Shown: one piece after another, positions 47,722-56,381 of the stretch
Position numbering within the stretch: position 1 is the first letter of the stretch
How the letters are laid out: each line of letters opens with the position of its first letter
Assembly: GCA_004001285.1 (NCBI GenBank)
Contig: AP018697.1
Location: 992,001 to 1,056,000 of the forward strand
Length of the DNA: 64,000 bases
From: Arthrobacter sp. MN05-02
GTDB taxonomy: Bacteria > Actinomycetota > Actinomycetes > Actinomycetales > Micrococcaceae
Direction: 5' to 3'
Position numbers and translations under genes: made by a program
The notes under the pieces: model-generated
What the model saw: only the letters and a program-made list of their open reading frames with translations
What the model was told of the DNA's origin: nothing
Database searches by the model: none

Positions 47722-48711
47722 ATGGACGTGGACGCATTCATCGCCGTGCACCGCAGCGACTGGCAACGCCTGGACGAACTCGTCGGTCGCCGCCGCCTCG
47801 ACGGCGCGGAATCCGACGAGCTGCTGGTGCTCTACCAGCGCGTCTCGACGCACCTGTCCATCATCCGGTCCGTGGATCCCGAGAGCGCCCTGTCGGGGTC
47901 CCTGTCCACGCGTCTCTCACGGGCCCGCACGCGCTTCACCGGCGCGAGGTCCAACACCCTGGAGGACGTCGCCACCTTCTTCGTGTTCGCCCTGCCGGCC
48001 GCGTTCTACCGCATCCGGTGGCTCACGGCGGCGGTGGGGGTGCTGTTCCTCGCCGTGACCTGGCTGTACGCGCTCTGGGTGGGGACGCCCGGGGTGCTCC
48101 AGGCCCTGGGACCGGACGAGGACCTCCGGCGCTACGTGGAGGAGGACTTCGTCGACTACTACTCCGAGAACCCGGCGGCGTCCTTCGCAGGGCTCGTGTG
48201 GACGAACAACGCCTGGATCGCGCTGCAGGCCGTCGCCTTCGGCGTCACGGGCATCTGGCCGGCCTTCATCCTGTACCAGAACGCACAGGGCCTGGGCATC
48301 GCCGCCGGCACGATGGCGTCCTACGACAAGCTCGACGTGTTCCTCGTCTACATCCTGCCGCACGGTCTCATGGAACTCACCGCCATCTTCATCGCGACGG
48401 CCGCCGGCCTGCGGATCTTCTGGTCCTGGGTGGCTCCCGGACGGCGCCTGCGGTCCGTGGCCCTGGCACAGGAGGGGCGTGCCCTGATCACGGTGGCGCT
48501 CGGACTGGTCCTGGTGCTGCTCGTCTCCGGTCTCGTGGAGGGTTTCGTGACGCCGAGCGGGCTGCCCCCGTGGCTCCGGCTGACGATCGGCTTCCTGGTC
48601 CTCGCGGCCTACTGGGCCTACACGCTGATCCTCGGCCGGCGGGCGTTCGCAGCGGGGCACCGCGGTGACCTCGGCGCCGTCGACCGGGGGGACGCCGTCA
48701 TCACGGCCTGA
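47722..48711 (+). CDS. SpoIIM/DUF95 family membrane protein
   Basis: 329-aa protein of the stage II sporulation protein M family, which in non-sporulating actinobacteria is a conserved membrane protein of unknown role. Soluble head with DWQRLDELVGRRRLDGAESD, then six helices. Conserved: FASLVW-like (FAGLVWTNNAWIALQAVAFG) near residue 155, and ILPHGLMELTAIFIATAAGL near residue 212. ATG 47722. Paired divergently with the RDD gene, and both are often found beside the MoxR-DUF58-transglutaminase operon, which here lies 9-13 kb downstream. Confidence 0.88.
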   Translation: MDVDAFIAVHRSDWQRLDELVGRRRLDGAESDELLVLYQRVSTHLSIIRSVDPESALSGSLSTRLSRARTRFTGARSNTLEDVATFFVFALPAAFYRIRWLTAAVGVLFLAVTWLYALWVGTPGVLQALGPDEDLRRYVEEDFVDYYSENPAASFAGLVWTNNAWIALQAVAFGVTGIWPAFILYQNAQGLGIAAGTMASYDKLDVFLVYILPHGLMELTAIFIATAAGLRIFWSWVAPGRRLRSVALAQEGRALITVALGLVLVLLVSGLVEGFVTPSGLPPWLRLTIGFLVLAAYWAYTLILGRRAFAAGHRGDLGAVDRGDAVITA

Positions 48712-48817
48712 ACCCGCGATCGCCGGCGTGCGGGGAGTCTCCCGGGCGGGCCCGCATCCGGCCGGTAGTGTCGAAGACGCCGGATCAGGGCCGGCGGCAC
48801 CAACCGAGGAGACATCG

Positions 48818-50032
48818 ATGGCCGAGACCGACAGCACGCGTTCAACCGCCTCCGCCGGGCACGGCCCGGACCACGACGGAACGGCCGCAGGCCCTTCCGC
48901 TCCGGGCGCGGAGGACGCCGTGCACGACGGCGGTGCGGGACCGGACGGCGCGGGACCGCCACCCGCGGAGTCGGACGGCGCGGGACCGGACGGCGCGGGA
49001 CCGCCTCATCGGATGATCCCGGCGGTGCAGGACGGCCCTACCGGCGACGGGGACGACCGCGCCCGGACGGCCCCGAGACCGCGCCGGCGCACAGCCCGGG
49101 ACGCAGGCGGCACGGCCGGGAACGACGCCACCGGCACGCCGTCCGGCGCCCACCGGTCCGGCGCCGCCGATCGGACCCCGACCGACGGGAGCCGCGCGGC
49201 GCCGGCCGCCGAGGAGCCCTCGACGGACACCGCGGCGCTCTCGGTGCGCCCGTCCGACACGGAAGCGGCACGGCGTGCCGCCGTCCGCGACCAGGCCGTA
49301 GCGGCGAAGCCCGCCCTGGCGCGCTTCCTCCAGGTCGTCGTCGCCCTCTTCTTCCCCGTCGTCGTCGTGGCGGCCGCAGTACGCGCCGTCGCGTCGTCGT
49401 CCTTCCTGTGGCTCGAATACCACCGGCCGGGCTTCCCCGCCGACGCGTACGGGTTCTCGCTGGAGGACCGCATGACCTACGGCTCCTACGCGCTCGACTA
49501 CGTGCTGAACTTCGCCCCGGCGCGCTATCTCGGCGGCCTGGTGACGGCCGACGGCGAGCCGCTGTTCCTCGAGTCCGAGGTCGGCCACATGGCGGACGTG
49601 AAGGGCGTGCTGGGCCTGTCCTTCTTCGTGGCCCTCGTGCTCTTCGTGCTGGCCGTCCTTGCCTGCGTCTACCTCGCGCGGCGGTACAAGGGCGGTATCC
49701 GGCGCGCGCTGTTCTCCGGCGCCGTCCTCACACTCGTCGGCATCGCGGTCCTGACGGTCCTCGCGGTCCTCGCATGGCAGACGTTCTTCACGCAGGTCCA
49801 TGCCCTGTTCTTCGCCGACGGCTCGTGGACCTTCCGGGTCGACGACACCCTGATCAGGCTCTTCCCCGAACAGTTCTGGACGGACTCGGCGCTCACGGTC
49901 GCGCTGCTCGTCCTGGCGGCGACCGCCCTCACCCTGATCCTGACCTGGCCCACGAAGGCCCGGCGGGAGCGCTCGATGCTGGCGCAGGACGCCCTGCGGT
50001 CCCGCTACCGCGACGCCCTCGACGCGTCCTAG
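48818..50032 (+). CDS. TIGR01906 family integral membrane protein
   Basis: 404 aa. The first 165 residues are disordered, rich in G, D, P, A and T, with an imperfect repeat (GPDGAGPP twice). The membrane part has three to four helices: LARFLQVVVALFFPVVVVAA, then EVGHMADVKGVLGLSFFVAL, with the family motif FTQVHALFFADGSWTF near residue 335. Function unknown. ATG 48818 with GAGGAG upstream; a TAGTGT box lies at 48766-48771. Convergent with the acyl-CoA ligase gene. Confidence 0.83.
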   Translation: MAETDSTRSTASAGHGPDHDGTAAGPSAPGAEDAVHDGGAGPDGAGPPPAESDGAGPDGAGPPHRMIPAVQDGPTGDGDDRARTAPRPRRRTARDAGGTAGNDATGTPSGAHRSGAADRTPTDGSRAAPAAEEPSTDTAALSVRPSDTEAARRAAVRDQAVAAKPALARFLQVVVALFFPVVVVAAAVRAVASSSFLWLEYHRPGFPADAYGFSLEDRMTYGSYALDYVLNFAPARYLGGLVTADGEPLFLESEVGHMADVKGVLGLSFFVALVLFVLAVLACVYLARRYKGGIRRALFSGAVLTLVGIAVLTVLAVLAWQTFFTQVHALFFADGSWTFRVDDTLIRLFPEQFWTDSALTVALLVLAATALTLILTWPTKARRERSMLAQDALRSRYRDALDAS

Positions 50033-50046
50033 CGGGACCGGCGCAG

Positions 50047-51885
50047 CTAGCGCCTGCCGTACAGCGCCTCCAGCGCCTCCGCGTGGTCGGCCACGACGGC
50101 GGCCCGCTTCAGCTTGAGGGTGGGCGTGAGGTGGCCCGACTCCACCGTGAACTCCGCGTTCAGCACGGTGAAGCGCCGGATCTGCTCGGCCTGCGACACC
50201 GTGGCGTTCGCGGCATCGACGGCGGTCTGCAGTTCGGCGAGGACATCGGCGTCGGTGGCGGCCTGTCCGGCGGTGAGGTCCGGTTTGCCGCGGGCTGCCG
50301 CCCATGGACCGAGCGCCTCGCGGTCGAGGCTGAGAAGGGCGCCGATGAAGGGCCTACCCTCGCCGACCACCACGGCCTGCGACACGAGCGGGTTCTCCCG
50401 CAGCGTCTCCTCGAGGGGGCCGGGCGCCACGTTCTTGCCGCCCGCCGTCACCAGCAGGTCCTTCTTGCGGCCCGTGATGGTGAGGAAGCCGTCCTCGTCG
50501 AGGGAGCCCAGGTCACCCGTGCGGAAGTACCCGTCGGAGGTGAAGGCCTCCGCCGTCGCCTGCTCGTTGCGGTAGTACCCGGCGAAGATGCCGGTGCCGC
50601 GGACCTGCACCTCGCCGTCGTCGTCAAGCCGGACGCTCGTGCCCGGCATGGGGATGCCCACCGAGCCCACCCGCGTGAGCGGCACGGTGTTGACGGTGCA
50701 CGGCGCCGTGCTCTCCGTCAGGCCGTAGCCCTCCTGCACCAGGATGCCGGCACCGCGGAAGAAGTGCGTGAGGTGCTCGCTGAGCGGGCTGGCACCGGAG
50801 ACCGTGTAGGTGACCTCGCCGCCGAACACGCTGCGCAGCCGGGGGTAGAGGATGCGGTCGAACACGGCGTGCGACGCCCGCAGGACGGCCGATGGCCCGC
50901 GGCCGCCGCGAGCGCGGGAATCCACGGCACGGGAGTAGGCGACGGCGGTGCGCTCTGCCGCGGCGAAGAGCCGTCCCCTGCCCGCCTCGGCGGCACGCTG
51001 CCCGGCCGTCGCATGGATCTTCTCGAAGATGCGGGGGACAGCGAGGAGGAACGTGGGCCGGAAGGTCGTCAGGTCCTCCAGCAACTGCGCCGCGGAGCCG
51101 GAGTGCGCCAGCTTGATGCCGCCGGTGAAGCAGACCACCTGCACGGCGCGCGCCAGGACGTGGGCGAGCGGCAGGAACATCAGCGTCCTCGCGTTCTCCT
51201 GCCGCAGGAACTCGGGCAGGAACTCCAGGGTGTTCACGGCGAAGAGCGCGAAGTTGCCGTGCGTGATGACGCAGCCCTTGGGCCTGCCGGTGGTCCCCGA
51301 GGTGTAGACGATCGACGCGGCGTCGGCGAGGGTCCGGGAGGAGCGTGCAGCCTCGAGCGCCCCGTCGGACACGGTCGGGGCGGTGGCGCCGAGCGATGCG
51401 AGGGTGGCCTCGTCGCCGAGGTCCTCGGTGGTCAGGCGCACCACCGTCGTCGCACCGGCCCGGCCCGCCCTGGCCGCGGCGTCACGCACGATGTCCGCCT
51501 TGTGTCCGTCCTCGACGAAGACGACGGCGGGCCGGGCGTCCTCGAGGATCCACGCCACCTGATGGGCGGAGGACGTCTCGTAGATCGGCACGGTCACCGC
51601 TCCGGCGAACCAGATGGCGACGTCGGCGAGGGTCCACTCGTAGCGGGTCCTCGACATCACGGCGACGGCGTCGCCGGGCTGCACCCCGCGCGCCATCAGG
51701 CCCTTCGCCAGCGCGGAGACCTGCCCCAGGAACTCCGAGGCCGGGACGTCCCGCCACCGCCCGTCCGACCGCAGGGCGAACAGGGCCCTCGCCGGGTCGG
51801 CGTCGTGGGTCTTCAGGAGCAGGTCGGTGGTGTTGCTGGTGGCCGGGAGGTCGACCAGGAGTTCCGTGATGGCTTCGCGCACCAT
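50047..51885 (-). CDS. Long-chain fatty acid-CoA ligase
   Basis: 612-aa AMP-forming acyl-CoA synthetase of the FadD15 type. Activates fatty acids with ATP and CoA. Core motifs: IVYTSGTTGRPKGCVITHGN near residue 180, YGLTESTAPCTVN near residue 400, GYFRTGDLGSLDEDGFL, and GRKKDLLVTAGGKNVAP. The catalytic lysine region is near the end (TPTLKLKR). ATG at 51885. Downstream of the mannosyltransferase gene by 35 bp on the same strand, possibly co-transcribed. Confidence 0.92.
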   Translation of the reverse strand: MVREAITELLVDLPATSNTTDLLLKTHDADPARALFALRSDGRWRDVPASEFLGQVSALAKGLMARGVQPGDAVAVMSRTRYEWTLADVAIWFAGAVTVPIYETSSAHQVAWILEDARPAVVFVEDGHKADIVRDAAARAGRAGATTVVRLTTEDLGDEATLASLGATAPTVSDGALEAARSSRTLADAASIVYTSGTTGRPKGCVITHGNFALFAVNTLEFLPEFLRQENARTLMFLPLAHVLARAVQVVCFTGGIKLAHSGSAAQLLEDLTTFRPTFLLAVPRIFEKIHATAGQRAAEAGRGRLFAAAERTAVAYSRAVDSRARGGRGPSAVLRASHAVFDRILYPRLRSVFGGEVTYTVSGASPLSEHLTHFFRGAGILVQEGYGLTESTAPCTVNTVPLTRVGSVGIPMPGTSVRLDDDGEVQVRGTGIFAGYYRNEQATAEAFTSDGYFRTGDLGSLDEDGFLTITGRKKDLLVTAGGKNVAPGPLEETLRENPLVSQAVVVGEGRPFIGALLSLDREALGPWAAARGKPDLTAGQAATDADVLAELQTAVDAANATVSQAEQIRRFTVLNAEFTVESGHLTPTLKLKRAAVVADHAEALEALYGRR

Positions 51886-51920
51886 TGCTCGCTTTCGTTC
51901 CGGTGGCCGGTGGTCCCGGC

Positions 51921-53553
51921 CTAGATCCAGCTCGGCAGCCACATGCGCATGCGCCACTGGTCGTAGGGGATGATCTCGGCGGTCCAGACGGGCAGGAAGT
52001 ACGCCGAGAGGGCCACGGCCGCAGCCAGGAACACCCCCACGAGCACGATACCGCGACGCCGCCGGGCGGCATCCGCGGCAGGGCTCCCCAGCACGAGGCC
52101 GAGGCAGTAGACCAGCCCCAGCACGAGGTACGGCTCGAAGGCCACCGCGTAGAAGTAGAAGGTGGTGCGTTCCGGGTACAGGAACCAGGGCAGGTAGCCG
52201 GCGGCCACGCCGGTGAGGATCGCCGCCGCGCGCCAGTCGCGGCGGCCGAGCCAGAAGAACACGAGCACGAGCAGGGACAGGGCCGCGGTCCACCAGATGA
52301 GCGGGTTGCCGAGCACGGTGACGGCCTGGGAGCAGGCGTCCTCGCCGCAGCCGGCCGGCTTCTCGTAGAAGAACGACGTCGGACGCCCCATCACGAGCCA
52401 GGACCAGGCGGACGCCTCGTAGGGATGGTCCGAGCCGAGGCCCTGGTGGAACGTGAACGCGCTGCGGTGGTACTCCGCGAGCGACCGCAGGGCATCCGGC
52501 ACCCAGCCCCACTGCTCCGACGGGTTGCGCTCGGCCCACGTGCGGTCGTAGGCATCGTCCGAGAGGAACCAGCCCGTCCACGTACCGAGGTACGTCAGCG
52601 CCGCCACCGGCACGAGGCAGGCGAAGGCGAGGAGCCCGTCCTTGACCGCGCCCCCGAGGGCCCAGTGGTGCACTCCGGCGATGCGCCTGGCGCTCATGTC
52701 CCACGCGACGGTCATCAGACCGAACGCCGCGATGTACGGCAGGGCCGACCACTTGGTGCCCAGGGCCAGCCCGAGGCAGACGCCGGCGATGAGGCGCCAG
52801 GGCCGGAGGCCGAGGAAGGGGCCCCAGGACAGCTGGGCGCGGGTCGGTACGCCGTCGTCGTTCCGCCCGGCGATCGAGGCCAGGCGGCGGGCGAGGCGTC
52901 GCCGTCCGTCGTCCCGGTCCAGGAGGAGCGCCGCGAACGCTGCCAGGAGCCAGAAGCTCAGGAAGATATCGAGCAGCGAGGTGCGTGATTCCACCAGGTG
53001 GTGGCCGTCGACGGCGAGGAGGAGGCCGGCAGCCGCGCCGAGCAGCGCCGAGCCGAACATCCGCCGGGCCACGACGGCGAGCAGGAGGACGGACAGCGTT
53101 CCGACGGCGGCGGCGGAGAAGCGCCAGCCGAACGCGTTGTCGGAGCCGAACAGCAGCATGCCGAAGGCGATCATCCACTTGCCCACGGGCGGATGCACCA
53201 CGTAGTTCGGGGCGTCGAGGAGGACGCCGGGGGTCGCCCGCGTTGAAGGAGTCGTCGGCGTCCTCAGGCCATTCCCGCTCGTAGCCCGACTGCAGCATCG
53301 AGTAGGCGTCCTTGACGTAGTAGGTCTCGTCGAACACGAGCGATGCCGGATCACCGAGCCGGACGAACCGCAGGACACCGCCGAGCAGGGCCATGGCGAG
53401 GGGGAGGATCCAGGGCAGTGCCCCGCCCGGGGCCGCTGCGCCGAGGAGGCGGGCGGCCAGGGCGTCCCGCGAGAAGGCGTGCGCCGGGGCGACCACCCGG
53501 GCCCCGCCGAGCTTCGGACTGTCCCCTCGGGGGCGGACGGCGGTGTGGCTCAC
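51921..53553 (-). CDS. Dolichyl-phosphate-mannose--protein mannosyltransferase (frameshifted)
   Basis: GT39 membrane enzyme that O-mannosylates secreted proteins from polyprenyl-phosphate-mannose. About 543 aa after correction, around eleven helices. The N-terminal frame holds the catalytic Asp-Glu motif (LVFDETYYVKDAYSMLQSGY). The frame breaks at 53229-53233, where one G too many (plus strand) separates DDSFNAGDP from GVLLDAPNYVVHPPVGKWMI. The remainder is intact to QWRMRMWLPSWI. GTG 53553 with TAGCAT six bases before it (leaderless), divergent from rsmI, as commonly seen in actinobacteria. Confidence 0.9.
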
Positions 53554-53559
53554 CCTGTC

Positions 53560-53565
53560 ATGCTA
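53560..53565 (-). promoter_or_regulatory. -10 box, leaderless mannosyltransferase gene
   Basis: TAGCAT on the minus strand, six bases before the GTG at 53553. Confidence 0.6.
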
Positions 53566-53633
53566 CCGGCGGTGCCTGCGGGGGCTCGGCAGGCCCGGCG
53601 CGCTGTTCAGGGCGGCTCGGGCACTGCGGCGGC

Positions 53634-53639
53634 TAGGCT
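53634..53639 (+). promoter_or_regulatory. -10 box, leaderless rsmI
   Basis: TAGGCT, six bases before the GTG at 53646. The two divergent genes here are both leaderless by this criterion. Confidence 0.6.
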
Positions 53640-53645
53640 GGTCCG

Positions 53646-54660
53646 GTGAGCCAGCCACGCGACGACGCCCCCGACCTGACCGAGCAGGATCCTGTCGGGT
53701 CCGGAGACGGGTATCCGGAGGGGACTCCGGACGACTCGGGACCGTCCGAGGTGCTGCCGGACAGCTCCGGCGAGGAACCGGCGCGCAGGTCCGCCGCCTA
53801 CCGGGGCACGGCAGGGGACGGCAGCGGGCGCGGACGCATCGTCCTCGCGGCGACCCCGATCGGCAACATGGGGGGACGCGACGGAGCGCCTGATCGGACT
53901 GCTCCGGTCCGCCGACGTCGTCGCGGCCGAGGACACGCGCCGCCTGCACCGCCTGGTGCAGGCACTCGGAGTCACGGTTCCGGGCCGGGTGATCAGCTAC
54001 CACGAACACAACGAGGCGGAGCGCACGCCCGAACTCCTCGATCTGGTCCGGGACGGCGCCACGCTGCTCATGGTGACCGACGCGGGCATGCCCTCCGTGT
54101 CCGACCCGGGCTACCGGCTCGTCGAGGCGGCGGTCGGGAAGGGGCTCGACCTGACGGCCGTGCCCGGAGCCTCGGCGGTCCTCGCGGCCCTCGCCCTGTC
54201 CGGCCTGCCCACGGACCGGTTCTGCTTCGAGGGGTTCCTGCCGCGGAAGCCCGGCGTGCGCGCGGGGCGCCTCGCCGACCTGGCGTCGGAGCGCCGCACC
54301 ATGGTGTTCTTCGAGGCGCCTCACCGCCTCGAACCGATGCTCCGCTCGCTGCAGCAGGCCTTCGGTTCGGACCGCCCGGCAGCAGTTGCCCGCGAGCTGA
54401 CGAAGGTGCACGAACAGGTGGTCCGCGGTTCCCTCCTCGAGCTGCTGCAGTGGGCCCAGAACACCGAGGTGAGGGGGGAGATCGCCGTCGTCGTCGCAGG
54501 CGCGCCGGAGGCGCCGCCGTCGCGCCCGGAGGACCACGTCGCGGAGGTCAATACGCTCATCGGGGCCGGGATGCGCCTCAAGGACGCCGTGGCCGCAGTG
54601 GCCGCCGACAGCCGGGTGAGCAAGCGGGAACTGTATGCGGCGGTGATCGCCGCCCGCTGA
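53646..54660 (+). CDS. rsmI: 16S rRNA C1402 2'-O-methyltransferase RsmI (frameshifted)
   Basis: Methylates the ribose of C1402 in 16S rRNA. About 337 aa after correction. The first 63 residues are an acidic, probably disordered extension; the catalytic fold starts GRIVLAATPIGNMG. The frame then breaks in the G run 53870-53875 (one extra G), and the next frame continues DATERLIGLLRSADVVAAED, with VTDAGMPSVSDPG, PGASAVLAALALSGLP and FFEAPHRLEPML. All family motifs survive. GTG start at 53646 is leaderless by its promoter spacing. Confidence 0.9.
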
Positions 54661-54809
54661 GATACCCGGACCGGCGACTGTGCAGTCGACCAAAGGGAAT
54701 GGCACGTCGCCGTGCAGCCTTCACTGGACACCCATTCTCTGCCGGGTCTAGCGTGAACGGGAATGTCCCCCTCGGGACGTGCCCCGAACACTTCGCGAAG
54801 GAGCTAGGT

Positions 54810-56291
54810 ATGGCTGTCACCGCCGACCAGGAGAAGGCAGTACTCGACAAGGTGCCCACCGGGCTCTTCATCGGCGGACAGTGGCGGGCGTCGTCGTCCG
54901 GTGCCATGTTCGACGTCGAGGATCCAGCCACCGGGCGCACCCTCCGGACACTCTCGGACGCGACGCCCGAGGACGGTATGGCCGCGCTCGACGCCGCCGC
55001 CGCGGCCCAGGCCGACTGGGCCCGCACCGCACCGCGCGAGCGGGGGGAGATCCTGCGGCGGGCCTTCGACCTGGTCACTGCGCGGGCCGACGAGTTCGCC
55101 CTGCTGATGACCCTCGAGATGGGCAAGCCGCTCGCCGAGGCCCGCGGCGAGGTCGCCTACGGGGCCGAGTTCCTGCGCTGGTTCTCGGAGGAGTCCGTCC
55201 GCATGTCCGGCCGGTACTCGACCTCCCCCGACGGCAAGTCCCGCCTGCTCGTGAGCAAGAAGCCCGTGGGGCCGTGCCTGCTCATCACGCCGTGGAACTT
55301 CCCGCTGGCGATGGCCACCCGGAAGATCGCCCCGGCGATCGCCGCCGGGTGCACCATGGTGCTCAAGCCCGCGAACCTCACGCCCCTGACCTCGTCGCTG
55401 TTCGCCACCGTGCTGCAGGAGGCCGGCCTTCCCGCCGGAGTCCTCAACATCGTCAACACCACCACCGCGGGGGCGGTCACGGGTCCCCTCATCGAGGACC
55501 CGCGCCTGCGCAAGCTCTCCTTCACGGGCTCGACGCCTGTGGGCCGCAGCCTCCTCGCAGCCGCCTCGCAGAACGTCCTGAGGACTTCCATGGAACTCGG
55601 CGGCAACGCGCCGTTCCTGGTGTTCGAGGACGCCGACCTCGACGCGGCGGTCGACGGTGCGATGCTCGCGAAGCTGCGGAACATGGGTGAGGCCTGCACC
55701 GCGGCCAACCGGTTCATCGTCCACGAATCGGTGGCGGACCGCTTCGCAGCGGCGCTGGCCGAGCGCATGGAGGGCATGACCCCCGCACGCGGCACGGAGG
55801 AGGCATCGACGCTCGGCCCGCTGATCGACCAGAAGAGCCGCGACAAGGTGCACGAACTGGTGAGCGCAGCGGTCGGGGGCGGCGCACAGGCGGTCACCGG
55901 AGGATCGCCCGTGACCGGCGACGGCTACTTCTACCAGGCCACGGTGCTCACGAACGTGCCCCGGTCCTCGCGGATCCTGCAGGAGGAGATCTTCGGGCCG
56001 GTGGCCCCCATCATCACCTTCAGCACCGAGGACGAGGCCGTGGAGCTCGCGAACGACACCGAGTACGGGCTGGTGGCCTACGTCTTCACGCGCGACCTGA
56101 ACCGCGGGCTGCGCATCGGGGAACGCCTCGACACCGGGATGCTGGGACTCAACGCCGGCGTCGTGTCCAACGCCGCAGCCCCCTTCGGCGGCGTCAAGCA
56201 GTCGGGTCTCGGCCGTGAGGGCGGCGCCGAAGGGATCGAGGAGTACCTGTACACGCAGTACGTCGGCATTGCCGATCCCTACGCCTCCTGA
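54810..56291 (+). CDS. NAD(P)-dependent succinate-semialdehyde dehydrogenase
   Basis: 493-aa aldehyde dehydrogenase. Oxidises succinate semialdehyde to succinate in GABA breakdown (GabD type is inferred from overall similarity). Cofactor and catalytic features: TPWNFPLAMATRKIAPAIAA near residue 157, the glutamate in SMELGGNAPFLVFEDA near residue 258, and the cysteine in GEACTAANRFIVHE near residue 294. C-terminal FGGVKQSGLGREGG. ATG 54810 with AAGGAG upstream. Single-gene unit ended by a hairpin. Confidence 0.87.
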   Translation: MAVTADQEKAVLDKVPTGLFIGGQWRASSSGAMFDVEDPATGRTLRTLSDATPEDGMAALDAAAAAQADWARTAPRERGEILRRAFDLVTARADEFALLMTLEMGKPLAEARGEVAYGAEFLRWFSEESVRMSGRYSTSPDGKSRLLVSKKPVGPCLLITPWNFPLAMATRKIAPAIAAGCTMVLKPANLTPLTSSLFATVLQEAGLPAGVLNIVNTTTAGAVTGPLIEDPRLRKLSFTGSTPVGRSLLAAASQNVLRTSMELGGNAPFLVFEDADLDAAVDGAMLAKLRNMGEACTAANRFIVHESVADRFAAALAERMEGMTPARGTEEASTLGPLIDQKSRDKVHELVSAAVGGGAQAVTGGSPVTGDGYFYQATVLTNVPRSSRILQEEIFGPVAPIITFSTEDEAVELANDTEYGLVAYVFTRDLNRGLRIGERLDTGMLGLNAGVVSNAAAPFGGVKQSGLGREGGAEGIEEYLYTQYVGIADPYAS

Positions 56292-56331
56292 TCCGGGAGG
56301 CCACCGGGCACGGCCCGCACGCCGGACAGCG

Positions 56332-56361
56332 AGGGCCGGCACCCGTCGAGGTGCCGGCCCT
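56332..56361. terminator. Bidirectional terminator after the dehydrogenase gene
   Basis: Arms AGGGCCGGCACC (56332-56343) and GGTGCCGGCCCT (56350-56361) pair over 12 bp with a six-base loop, between convergent genes. Confidence 0.8.
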
Positions 56362-56381
56362 TCGTGTGTCCGCGGCCGGGA

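Noticed and set aside
38512-53875. Phase variation of surface genes through G-runs (GT2, mannosyltransferase)
   Set aside because: Runs are only five to six bases, and the same kind of indel also breaks rsmI, galK, glpX and ilvA, so sequence error is the simpler explanation.
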